NCBI RefSeq assembly: GCF_023242315.1 | Contig: NZ_JALLIY010000019.1 | Coordinates: 1-64,000 of the forward strand | Source: Pseudomonas sp. MWU13-2105 | GTDB taxonomy: Bacteria; Pseudomonadota; Gammaproteobacteria; Pseudomonadales; Pseudomonadaceae | Direction of reading: 5' to 3' | Length of the DNA: 64,000 bases | Part shown: in pieces, positions 25,579 to 33,875 of the stretch | Numbering within the stretch: position 1 is the stretch's first letter | Layout of the letters: each line of letters starts with the position of its first letter | The notes under the pieces: model-generated | Database searches by the model: none | What the model was told of the DNA's origin: nothing | Seen by the model: the letters and a program-made list of their open reading frames with translations, nothing else | Translations under genes and position numbers: made by a program

Positions 25579-26949
25579 TTATTTACCGATGCAGAAGCTG
25601 GAAAAGATCCGCCCCAACAGGTCATCCGAGCTGAACGCCCCGGTAATCTCGCCGAGGAACTGCTGGGCATGGCGCAGATCCTCCGCCAGCAGCTCGCCGG
25701 CGCCGGCCAGGGTCAGCTGTGCGTGACCGTGCTCGAGAGCCGCGCTGGCATGCCGCAGGGCTTCCAGATGGCGCCTCCGAGCGCTGAAGCTGCTCTCGGA
25801 GGTCTGTTCGTAACCCATGCAGGCCTTGAGGTGCTCACGCAACAACTCCAGTCCCTCGCCACCGACCTTGGCACTCAGGCTGATGGTGACATGGCCATCC
25901 TCGCTGACTTCCATCGCCATGGCCTCGCCGCTCAGGTCGGCCTTGTTGCGGATCAAGGTGACCTTGGCCGGATCTGGTCGCTGTTCAAGGAATTCCGGCC
26001 ACAAGGCAAAAGGATCCACAGCCTCCGGCGCGGTCGCATCGACCACCAACAACACCCGGTCGGCCTCGCCAATGGCCTTGAGCGCACGTTCCACACCGAT
26101 CTTTTCCACCTGGTCGTCGGTATCGCGCAAGCCGGCGGTATCTACCACATGCAGGGGCATGCCATCGATGTGGATATGTTCGCGCAAAACATCGCGGGTG
26201 GTGCCGGCGATCTCGGTGACAATCGCTGCCTCGCGTCCGGCCAGGGCATTGAGCAGGCTGGACTTGCCGGCATTCGGCCGACCGGCGATCACCACCGTCA
26301 TGCCATCGCGCAACAAGGCGCCCTGCCCGGCTTCGCGCATCACTGTGGATAACTCGTTGCGCACCGCATCGAGCAAGGCCAGCACGTGCCCATCGGCAAG
26401 GAAGTCGATTTCTTCCTCGGGAAAGTCGATGGCCGCTTCCACATAGATCCGCAGACCGATGAGTTGCTCGGTGAGGTTATGCACACGCATGGAAAATGCG
26501 CCTTGCAATGAACGCAGGGCATTGCGCGCCGCCTGTGCGGAACTGGCCTCGATCAAATCGGCAATCGCCTCGGCCTGGGCCAGGTCGAGTTTGTCATTGA
26601 GAAACGCCCGTTCGCTGAATTCACCCGGCCGCGCCAGCCGGCAGCCCAGTTGCAGGCAGCGTTGCAGCAGCATATCGAGAACCACCGGACCACCATGGCC
26701 CTGCAGCTCAAGCACATCTTCACCGGTGAAGGAGTTCGGCCCGGGGAAATACAGAGCGATGCCTTCATCGAGCACATCACCGTCGCCATCCAGGAACGGA
26801 CCGTAATGGGCATAGCGCGGTTTCAACTCGCGACCAGCGATGGCCAGCGCCGCGGCGTGCGCCAAAGGCCCGGAAATTCGGACGATACCGACCCCGCCAC
26901 GGCCTTGGGCGGTGGCAACAGCGGCGATGGTTTCCCGAGGAAGGCTCAT
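25579..26949 (-). CDS. mnmE: MnmE (TrmE), tRNA modification GTPase (456 aa)
   Basis: With MnmG it introduces the 5-carboxymethylaminomethyl group on U34. The N-terminal formyl-tetrahydrofolate-binding domain, a G domain with GRPNAGKSSLLN (G1), DTAGLRD (G3) and NKAD (G4), and the catalytic C-terminal CIGK are all visible. The start is ATG 26949 (MSLPRETIAAVATAQG), giving the usual length; an upstream in-frame start at 26985 lies in the yidC terminator and is unlikely. Confidence 0.97.
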   Translation of the reverse strand: MSLPRETIAAVATAQGRGGVGIVRISGPLAHAAALAIAGRELKPRYAHYGPFLDGDGDVLDEGIALYFPGPNSFTGEDVLELQGHGGPVVLDMLLQRCLQLGCRLARPGEFSERAFLNDKLDLAQAEAIADLIEASSAQAARNALRSLQGAFSMRVHNLTEQLIGLRIYVEAAIDFPEEEIDFLADGHVLALLDAVRNELSTVMREAGQGALLRDGMTVVIAGRPNAGKSSLLNALAGREAAIVTEIAGTTRDVLREHIHIDGMPLHVVDTAGLRDTDDQVEKIGVERALKAIGEADRVLLVVDATAPEAVDPFALWPEFLEQRPDPAKVTLIRNKADLSGEAMAMEVSEDGHVTISLSAKVGGEGLELLREHLKACMGYEQTSESSFSARRRHLEALRHASAALEHGHAQLTLAGAGELLAEDLRHAQQFLGEITGAFSSDDLLGRIFSSFCIGK

Positions 26950-26983
26950 GAATCGGGTCTCGACATTAAAAATGACAGATAGC

Positions 26984-27005
26984 AAAACGCCCCACTAGGG
27001 GGCGT
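26984..27005 (-). terminator. Terminator downstream of yidC
   Basis: ACGCCCC (26987-26993) and GGGGCGT (26999-27005) form a 7-bp stem with a 5-base loop, followed on the minus strand by TTTT. It separates yidC from mnmE. Confidence 0.8.
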
Positions 27006-27030
27006 CTTGAGTGGTTATCCACAGAGTAGG

Positions 27031-28713
27031 TTACGCAGTGGCTTTCTTGGTAGCCGCTTCGATCTTACGTGTGATGTACCACTGTTGGGTGATGGACAGG
27101 CAGTTGTTCACAACCCAGTACAGCACCAGACCTGCAGGGAACCACAGGAAGAAGAAGGTGAAGATGATCGGCATCAGCTTCATCACCTTGGCCTGCATCG
27201 GATCCGGCGGAGTCGGGTTCAGACGCTGCTGGATGAACATGGTTGCGCCCATGATGATCGGCAGGATGAAGAACGGATCCTTGATCGACAGGTCGGTAAT
27301 CCACAGGATGAACGGTGCCTGGCGCATTTCAACGCTTTCCAGCAACACCCAGTACAGGGAAAGGAAAACCGGCATCTGCACCAGGATCGGCAAGCAGCCG
27401 CCCAGTGGATTGATCTTCTCTTTCTTGTACAGCTCCATCATGGCTTGCGACATTTTCTGCCGGTCGTCGCCATGTTGCTCTTTCAGTGCCGCCAGTTTTG
27501 GCGCCACGGCACGCATGCGCGCCATCGATTTGTAGCTGGCCGCCGACAATGGGAAGAACAGGCCCTTGATCAGCATGGTCAGCACGATGATCGAGAAGCC
27601 CCAGTTACCGAGCAGGCTGTGGATATGTTGCAGCAACCAGAAGATCGGTTGGGCGATAAACCACAGGATGCCGTAGTCGACCGTCAGTTCCAGGCCTGGG
27701 GACAACTGTTTCAGCACGGCCTGGCTTTTCGGGCCGGCGTACAGAATGGCGCTGGTCTCGGTTTTCTGGCCTGGGGCCAGGGTCAACGAAGGACCAGTGT
27801 AGCCGATGATGTAATTGCCCTGGCTATCCTTGCGGGTGCTCACGACATTGCTGTCGCCCTTGGCCGGAATCCAGGCGGTCACGAAGTAGTGCTGCAGCCA
27901 GGCAACCCAACCACCTTGAACGGTTTCCTTCAGCTGGGCCTTGTCGATATCTTTCATCGACACTTTTTTGTACGGCTCGGAACTTGTCCACAGGGCGGCG
28001 CCGAGGTAAGTCGCGGTGCCAGTGGCGGTGCTGGAGGACGGATCGGCGCTGTTGTCACGTTTCAGCTGGGCGAACATCGCACCCGACCAGGGCTGGGCGC
28101 CCTGGTTGTCGATCAGATAAGACACGGTAACGTCATACAGGCCGCGTTTCAGGGTGAAACGCTTGATGTAATTGACGCCGTTCTCGCTGAATTTCAGGTC
28201 GACGACCAGTTGTTCCTGGCCATCAGCCAGTTGATAACTTTTCTGTGCCGAAGCGTACAGCGGGCGACCGGCCGAACTGGCGTCCGGGCCGTTGGCACCG
28301 ATCAGGCCGCTCTGGGCCAGGTAGGTACGCTCGCCACCGTTGTCGAACAACTGGAAAGGAATTTCCGGATGATCCTGACGACGTGGATAAAGCGGCAGCT
28401 TCAGCTGGGCAACATCCCCACCTTTTGGATCGATAGCCAGGTCGAGCACATCCGTTTTGATATGGATGAGGTCGTTGCTGACAGCCACCGGTGCTTCAAC
28501 AGGTGCACTGGTGTCATTGGCTGCACGTGGAATGTCATCACTGGCGCTTGTTTTGTTGCCAGCTACCGAATCCGGCAAGCCGGGAACGGTGGTGCTGGAA
28601 GCGACATTCTGGGTCGGCAGGGCAGCCTGACCGTAGTCCTGGTTCCATTTGAGGACCCCGACATAGGTCACGATTGCCAGGGCGACGATCAGGATCGTGC
28701 GTTTGATATCCAT
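27031..28713 (-). CDS. yidC: YidC, membrane protein insertase (560 aa)
   Basis: YidC inserts and folds inner-membrane proteins, alone or with Sec, including ATP synthase subunits. An N-terminal signal-anchor helix (residues 5-22) is followed by a large periplasmic beta domain (about 60-340). The conserved C-terminal insertase core has about five membrane helices and a basic tail. Full length. It starts 2 bp after yidD. Confidence 0.98.
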   Translation of the reverse strand: MDIKRTILIVALAIVTYVGVLKWNQDYGQAALPTQNVASSTTVPGLPDSVAGNKTSASDDIPRAANDTSAPVEAPVAVSNDLIHIKTDVLDLAIDPKGGDVAQLKLPLYPRRQDHPEIPFQLFDNGGERTYLAQSGLIGANGPDASSAGRPLYASAQKSYQLADGQEQLVVDLKFSENGVNYIKRFTLKRGLYDVTVSYLIDNQGAQPWSGAMFAQLKRDNSADPSSSTATGTATYLGAALWTSSEPYKKVSMKDIDKAQLKETVQGGWVAWLQHYFVTAWIPAKGDSNVVSTRKDSQGNYIIGYTGPSLTLAPGQKTETSAILYAGPKSQAVLKQLSPGLELTVDYGILWFIAQPIFWLLQHIHSLLGNWGFSIIVLTMLIKGLFFPLSAASYKSMARMRAVAPKLAALKEQHGDDRQKMSQAMMELYKKEKINPLGGCLPILVQMPVFLSLYWVLLESVEMRQAPFILWITDLSIKDPFFILPIIMGATMFIQQRLNPTPPDPMQAKVMKLMPIIFTFFFLWFPAGLVLYWVVNNCLSITQQWYITRKIEAATKKATA

Positions 28714-28715
28714 GA

Positions 28716-28961
28716 TTACTCGGCCATCGAAGAAGAACGGGAGGTAGGGATTGGTGGAACCGGGTCATAACCACCGGCATTCCACGGATGACAGCGACCT
28801 AAGCGACGAACGGTCAGCCAGCCACCGCGCAGGAGTCCATGTGTTTCGATGGCTTCATACGCGTAGCAAGAACAACTGGGGTAGAAACGACAGTGATTGG
28901 CCATCAAGGGACTGATGGCATAGCGATAAAACTGGATCGGAACGAGGGCCAGTTTACGCAT
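28716..28961 (-). CDS. yidD: YidD, membrane protein insertion efficiency factor (81 aa)
   Basis: This small membrane-associated protein of the haemolytic/UPF0161 family has the signature CRFYPSCSCYAYEAIETHG. It overlaps the end of rnpA by 8 bp and is 2 bp ahead of yidC, which it assists. Confidence 0.95.
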   Translation of the reverse strand: MRKLALVPIQFYRYAISPLMANHCRFYPSCSCYAYEAIETHGLLRGGWLTVRRLGRCHPWNAGGYDPVPPIPTSRSSSMAE

Positions 28962-29361
28962 CTGGGCTGTCTACCCCCACAGTTTCGGTTTTGCCTGCGG
29001 GTACCGCTGGCGCCGTACGGGCCAAGCGTTTCCAGAGTTTGCCGAAATGCTGGATCAATTCAGGGTTTTCGATATCGCCCAGACCTTTGCGCGCGACGAT
29101 AACGATGTCCCAGCCGACCAGTGAATCCTGGTGCAGTCGGAACGACTCGCGCATCAGACGTTTCAGGCGATTGCGCTCAACGGAGAGCTTGACGCTCTTT
29201 TTACCGATAACCAGCCCCAGACGGGGGTGATCCAGATCGTTGTTGCGCGCAAGGAGCAGGAGATTTTTCCCCGGAACCTTGCCGGTAGGGGAGTCAAAGA
29301 CTGCCTTGAAATGCCGAGGAGTAAGCAGACGCTTTTCCCGACTGAAGTCCTGACTCACCAC
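28954..29361 (-). CDS. rnpA: Ribonuclease P protein component (135 aa)
   Basis: This is the protein subunit of RNase P, which matures tRNA 5' ends. The signature of basic residues in SVERNRLKRLMRESFR is present. The start is placed at GTG 29361 (MVSQDFSREKRLL), the position used in Pseudomonas; the frame is open 31 codons further but would overrun rpmH. It lies 13 bp after rpmH. Confidence 0.95.
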   Translation of the reverse strand: MVSQDFSREKRLLTPRHFKAVFDSPTGKVPGKNLLLLARNNDLDHPRLGLVIGKKSVKLSVERNRLKRLMRESFRLHQDSLVGWDIVIVARKGLGDIENPELIQHFGKLWKRLARTAPAVPAGKTETVGVDSPDA

Positions 29362-29374
29362 CCGCGCCGGATTA

Positions 29375-29509
29375 TCAAACTGCCAGACGAGCACGGCCTT
29401 TGGCGCGGCGACGCGACAGGACGGCACGACCGTTCTTGGTGGCCATGCGAGCACGGAAGCCGTGGGTGCGGGCGCGTTTGATAGTGCTGGGTTGGAAAGT
29501 ACGTTTCAT
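29375..29509 (-). CDS. rpmH: 50S ribosomal protein L34 (44 aa)
   Basis: This short, very basic protein starts MKRTFQPSTIKRARTHGFRA and ends in GRARLAV. ATG at 29507-29509, TGA at 29375-29377. It is the first gene of rpmH-rnpA-yidD-yidC, transcribed away from the origin and dnaA. Confidence 0.98.
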   Translation of the reverse strand: MKRTFQPSTIKRARTHGFRARMATKNGRAVLSRRRAKGRARLAV

Positions 29510-29599
29510 GGCGTTGCTACCTGGTTCGTCACAACGGGCCGGAATGGCCCCCGTTTTAAGAGACCGGGGATTCTAGAGAAAGCAAGCCCGCAGGTCAAT

Positions 29600-30010
29600 T
29601 TCCAACCAGCTTTTACTTCATATAGATATTCGGACCGATCTGGCTGGCACCCACCATGACCTAGATATAAGAATAAAGAAGGGAATTATTTAAAGCTTTT
29701 CTGTAAAGCTTATAGAAGCTTAGCAAGCGATTTTCTGTGGATAAGTCCCTTGAGGTCATGAAACACGTACTGTACAGAGAATGACAACTGGGTGGGTAAG
29801 CGGTGCTCCGCCTGTGCCGCGCTGTCGGATAAGCTGTGTGTGGAATGCCATGTTATCCATAGGCCAGTTACCCACAGACTTTCGCCCCCACTTGTGCAAC
29901 GCCCTCAAGGGCGGTTATCCACAGAGCTTATGCACATACCATTGGTCGCATTGTCCACCGATAAGCAGTTGATTCTTCAGGTTGTCCCTGCAACCTACAT
30001 GTGGATAAGT
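29600..30010. other. Chromosomal replication origin region (oriC) between rpmH and dnaA
   Basis: The 566-bp gap rpmH-dnaA carries an A+T-rich stretch (about 29655-29735), suitable as the unwinding element. Consensus DnaA boxes lie at 29736-29744 (minus), 29915-29923 (plus), 29928-29936 (TTATGCACA, plus) and 30000-30008 (minus). Near-consensus boxes are at 29853-29861 and 29868-29876. In Pseudomonas the functional origin maps between rpmH and dnaA. The dnaA and rpmH promoters must also lie here. Confidence 0.88.
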
Positions 30011-30075
30011 GCTCGGCCTGCCGGTACAATGGCCGCTTGTTTTTGCCTCACCGGCTTTCAACTTAGGGGATATCC

Positions 30076-31590
30076 GTGTCAGTGGAACTTTGGCAGCAGT
30101 GCGTGGAGCTTCTGCGTGATGAGCTGCCTGCCCAGCAATTCAACACCTGGATCCGTCCACTACAGGTCGAAGCCGAAGGCGACGAGTTGCGTGTCTATGC
30201 ACCGAACCGTTTTGTGCTCGACTGGGTGAATGAAAAGTACCTGGGACGTTTGCTCGAACTGCTGAACGAGCATGGCAACGGTCTGGCGCCCGCGCTTTCC
30301 TTATTAATAGGCAGCAAGCGCAGCTCGACACCGCGTGCCGCGCCAAATGCCCCATTGGCCGCAGCTGCTTCCCAGGCCATGGCCGCCAACGCTCCGGCAC
30401 CGGCTGCGGTAACTCCGCCCGCACAGCCGGCCCCGACCCCGAAGACGGCGGTCGAGGTCAGCGAAGAACCGTCGCGCGACAGCTTCGATCCAATGGCCGG
30501 CGCCAGTTCGCAACAAGCCCCGGTGCGTGCCGAACAGCGTACGGTCCAGGTGGAAGGCGCGCTCAAGCACACCAGCTACCTGAACCGCACCTTCACCTTC
30601 GAGAACTTCGTCGAGGGTAAGTCCAACCAACTGGCCCGGGCCGCGGCCTGGCAGGTGGCGGACAATCCCAAGCACGGTTACAACCCGCTCTTCCTTTATG
30701 GCGGTGTCGGCTTGGGTAAGACCCACTTGATGCACGCTGTGGGTAACCACCTGTTAAAGAAGAACCCGAATGCCAAGGTGGTCTACCTGCATTCGGAGCG
30801 TTTCGTCGCGGACATGGTCAAGGCCTTGCAGCTCAATGCCATCAACGAGTTCAAGCGCTTCTACCGTTCGGTGGACGCGCTGCTGATCGATGACATTCAG
30901 TTCTTCGCCCGCAAGGAGCGCTCCCAGGAAGAGTTTTTCCACACCTTCAACGCCTTGCTTGAAGGCGGTCAGCAAGTGATCCTGACCAGCGATCGTTATC
31001 CGAAAGAGATCGAGGGTCTGGAAGAGCGCCTGAAATCGCGTTTCGGCTGGGGCCTGACCGTTGCGGTCGAGCCTCCGGAGCTGGAAACCCGGGTCGCGAT
31101 CCTGATGAAGAAGGCCGACCAGGCAAAAGTCGAACTGCCCCATGACGCGGCGTTCTTCATTGCCCAACGTATTCGTTCCAACGTCCGTGAGCTCGAAGGC
31201 GCGCTGAAACGGGTGATCGCTCACTCGCACTTCATGGGCCGCGATATCACCATCGAACTGATCCGTGAATCGCTGAAAGACCTGCTGGCGCTGCAAGACA
31301 AGCTGGTGTCTGTGGATAACATTCAGCGCACGGTGGCCGAATACTACAAGATCAAGATTTCCGACCTGCTGTCCAAGCGCCGTTCGCGCTCGGTGGCGCG
31401 TCCACGTCAGGTCGCCATGGCCTTGTCCAAGGAACTTACCAACCACAGCTTGCCTGAAATTGGTGATGTCTTCGGCGGGCGCGACCATACTACGGTCTTG
31501 CATGCATGCCGCAAGATCAACGAACTTAAGGAATCCGACGCGGACATCCGCGAGGACTACAAGAACCTGCTGCGAACACTGACCACTTGA
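30076..31590 (+). CDS. dnaA: DnaA, replication initiator (504 aa)
   Basis: DnaA is the AAA+ initiator that binds DnaA boxes and melts oriC. Domain I covers residues 1-85, followed by a proline/alanine-rich linker (about 95-170). The AAA+ domain has GGVGLGKTHL (Walker A) and LLIDDIQF (Walker B), and domain IV carries the DnaA signature GGRDHTTVLHACRKI. The start is GTG 30076, preceded by AGGGGAT. A perfect DnaA box lies inside the gene (31311-31319). Confidence 0.98.
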   Translation: MSVELWQQCVELLRDELPAQQFNTWIRPLQVEAEGDELRVYAPNRFVLDWVNEKYLGRLLELLNEHGNGLAPALSLLIGSKRSSTPRAAPNAPLAAAASQAMAANAPAPAAVTPPAQPAPTPKTAVEVSEEPSRDSFDPMAGASSQQAPVRAEQRTVQVEGALKHTSYLNRTFTFENFVEGKSNQLARAAAWQVADNPKHGYNPLFLYGGVGLGKTHLMHAVGNHLLKKNPNAKVVYLHSERFVADMVKALQLNAINEFKRFYRSVDALLIDDIQFFARKERSQEEFFHTFNALLEGGQQVILTSDRYPKEIEGLEERLKSRFGWGLTVAVEPPELETRVAILMKKADQAKVELPHDAAFFIAQRIRSNVRELEGALKRVIAHSHFMGRDITIELIRESLKDLLALQDKLVSVDNIQRTVAEYYKIKISDLLSKRRSRSVARPRQVAMALSKELTNHSLPEIGDVFGGRDHTTVLHACRKINELKESDADIREDYKNLLRTLTT

Positions 31591-31628
31591 TGACACCAGC
31601 GCAGCTTATTAAGGCAAGGGACTAGACC

Positions 31629-32732
31629 ATGCATTTCACTATTCAACGCGAAGCCCTGTTGAAACCCCTGCAACTGGTCGCAGGCGTCGTCGAGCGCCGC
31701 CAGACCTTGCCGGTGCTCTCCAATGTGTTGCTGGTCGTCGAAGGCCAGCAACTGTCGCTGACCGGTACTGACCTGGAAGTCGAACTGGTCGGTCGCGTCC
31801 AACTCGAAGAGCCAGCGGAACCGGGTGAAATCACCGTGCCGGCACGCAAGCTGATGGACATCTGCAAGAGCCTGCCCAACGATGCCCTGATCGATATCAA
31901 GGTCGACGAGCAGAAGCTGGTGGTGAAGGCCGGTCGTAGCCGCTTCACCCTGTCGACCTTGCCGGCGAACGATTTCCCTACCGTGGAAGAAGGCCCGGGT
32001 TCGCTGACTTGCCAGCTCGACCAGAGCAAGCTGCGTCGCTTGATCGAGCGCACCAGTTTCGCCATGGCCCAGCAGGACGTGCGTTACTATCTCAACGGCA
32101 TGTTGCTGGAAGTCTCGGCCGGTGTGATCCGCGCCGTGGCCACCGACGGTCACCGTCTGGCCATGTGTTCGATGCAGGCCGATATCGGTCAGCCGGATCG
32201 CCACCAGGTGATCGTGCCGCGCAAAGGTATCCTGGAATTGGCCCGCCTGCTGACCGAGCCGGAAGGCAACGTCAGTATCGTCCTCGGTCAGCACCATATT
32301 CGTGCCACCACGGGTGAGTTCACTTTCACCTCCAAGCTGGTGGATGGCAAGTTCCCGGACTACGAGCGGGTACTGCCAAAAGGCGGCGACAAGCTGGTCC
32401 TCGGCGATCGTCAGGCATTGCGCGAGGCGTTCAGCCGCACCGCGATCCTGTCCAACGAGAAGTACCGCGGCATCCGTCTGCAACTGGCCAACGGTCAGCT
32501 GAAGATCCAGGCCAACAACCCTGAGCAGGAAGAAGCGGAAGAAGAAGTCGGCGTCGACTACAACGGCGGTTCCCTGGAAATCGGCTTCAACGTCAGCTAT
32601 CTGCTGGATGTGCTGGGCGTGATGACCACCGAGCAGGTGCGTCTGATCCTGTCCGATTCCAACAGCAGCGCCCTGGTGCAGGAATCGGATAACGACGATT
32701 CCGCCTACGTCGTCATGCCGATGCGCCTGTAA
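31629..32732 (+). CDS. dnaN: DnaN, DNA polymerase III sliding clamp beta (367 aa)
   Basis: The processivity clamp has three tandem domains of about 120 residues. The start MHFTIQREALLKPLQLV and the C-terminal YVVMPMRL are standard. ATG 31629 follows AAGGGA. It lies 38 bp after dnaA and probably shares transcripts with it and recF. Confidence 0.99.
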   Translation: MHFTIQREALLKPLQLVAGVVERRQTLPVLSNVLLVVEGQQLSLTGTDLEVELVGRVQLEEPAEPGEITVPARKLMDICKSLPNDALIDIKVDEQKLVVKAGRSRFTLSTLPANDFPTVEEGPGSLTCQLDQSKLRRLIERTSFAMAQQDVRYYLNGMLLEVSAGVIRAVATDGHRLAMCSMQADIGQPDRHQVIVPRKGILELARLLTEPEGNVSIVLGQHHIRATTGEFTFTSKLVDGKFPDYERVLPKGGDKLVLGDRQALREAFSRTAILSNEKYRGIRLQLANGQLKIQANNPEQEEAEEEVGVDYNGGSLEIGFNVSYLLDVLGVMTTEQVRLILSDSNSSALVQESDNDDSAYVVMPMRL

Positions 32733-32767
32733 CGGTGTCGCGCCTACCCATGTCCAGCCAACGCTAG

Positions 32768-33871
32768 ATGTCCCTCAGTCGTGTTTCGGTCACCGCGGTG
32801 CGTAACCTGCAGCCGGTGACCTTCTCCCCCTCCCCGCGTATCAATATCCTTTACGGCGCCAACGGCAGCGGAAAAACCAGCGTGCTCGAAGCGCTGCATC
32901 TGCTTGGGCTCGCGCGCTCGTTTCGCAGTACCCGTCTGCTACCGGTGATCCAGTACGAGCAACTCGCCTGCACGGTCTTCGGCCAGGTGGAGTTGGCCGA
33001 GGGTGGGCACAGTGCATTGGGGATATCGCGGGACCGCCAGGGTGAATTCCAGATCCGCATCGATGGGCAGAACGCCAAGAGCGCGGCGCAACTGGCGGAA
33101 ATCCTGCCGTTGCAACTGATCAACCCGGACAGCTTCCGTCTGCTCGAAGGGGCCCCGAAGATCCGTCGGCAGTTCCTCGACTGGGGGGTGTTCCACGTGG
33201 AACCTCGTTTCATGTCGACCTGGCAGCGCTTGCAGAAGGCCCTGCGGCAGCGGAACTCATGGCTGCGGCATGGTACACTTGACGCCGCTTCGCAAGCGGC
33301 CTGGGACCGGGAACTGTGCCTGGCCAGCGCCGAAATCGATGAATACCGCCGCGCTTACATCAAAGTCTTGAAACCAGTCTTTGAGCAAACCTTGAGCGAG
33401 CTAGTCGAACTCGAGGGCTTAACGCTGAGCTATTACCGTGGTTGGGACAAAGAGAAGGAATTGAGCGCCGTGCTCGCCTCTTCCCTGCACCGGGACCAGC
33501 AAATGGGTCACACCCAAGCCGGACCACAGCGAGCTGATTTGCGTCTTCGATTGGGCGCACACAATGCCGCGGACATCTTGTCCCGGGGTCAGCAGAAGCT
33601 GGTGGTCTGTGCCTTGCGCATTGCTCAGGGGCACCTGGTCAGTCAGGCCCGGCGCGGTCAGTGTATTTATCTGGTGGATGACCTGCCGTCCGAGCTGGAC
33701 GAGCAACACCGTCGCGCACTCTGTCGCTTGCTGGAAGACTTACGCTGCCAGGTGTTTATCACCTGTGTAGACCACGAATTATTGAGGGAAGGCTGGCAGA
33801 CGGAAACGCCAGTCGCTTTGTTCCACGTGGAACAAGGCTGTATCACCCAGACCCACGACCATCGGGAGTGA
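32768..33871 (+). CDS. recF: RecF, recombination/repair ATPase (367 aa)
   Basis: RecF is an SMC-like ABC ATPase that loads RecA at gaps with RecO and RecR. Walker A is GANGSGKTS (residues 30-38); the signature SRGQQKLV and Walker B YLVDDLPSELD lie in the C-terminal third. The gene contains two parS sites (33189-33204 and 33819-33834) within its coding sequence. Confidence 0.98.
   Translation: MSLSRVSVTAVRNLQPVTFSPSPRINILYGANGSGKTSVLEALHLLGLARSFRSTRLLPVIQYEQLACTVFGQVELAEGGHSALGISRDRQGEFQIRIDGQNAKSAAQLAEILPLQLINPDSFRLLEGAPKIRRQFLDWGVFHVEPRFMSTWQRLQKALRQRNSWLRHGTLDAASQAAWDRELCLASAEIDEYRRAYIKVLKPVFEQTLSELVELEGLTLSYYRGWDKEKELSAVLASSLHRDQQMGHTQAGPQRADLRLRLGAHNAADILSRGQQKLVVCALRIAQGHLVSQARRGQCIYLVDDLPSELDEQHRRALCRLLEDLRCQVFITCVDHELLREGWQTETPVALFHVEQGCITQTHDHRE
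33189..33204. other. parS site, one mismatch, within recF
   Basis: TGTTCCACGTGGAACC differs from the Pseudomonas parS 16-mer palindrome only in its last base. It encodes FHVEP in RecF. It is a ParB-binding nucleation site for segregation of the origin. Confidence 0.88.
33819..33834. other. parS site, perfect, within recF 3' end
   Basis: TGTTCCACGTGGAACA is the full 16-bp parS palindrome, 630 bp from the first site and about 3.8 kb from the oriC region. It is the target of the ParB encoded at 20764-21636. Confidence 0.95.
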
Positions 33872-33875
33872 AGGC

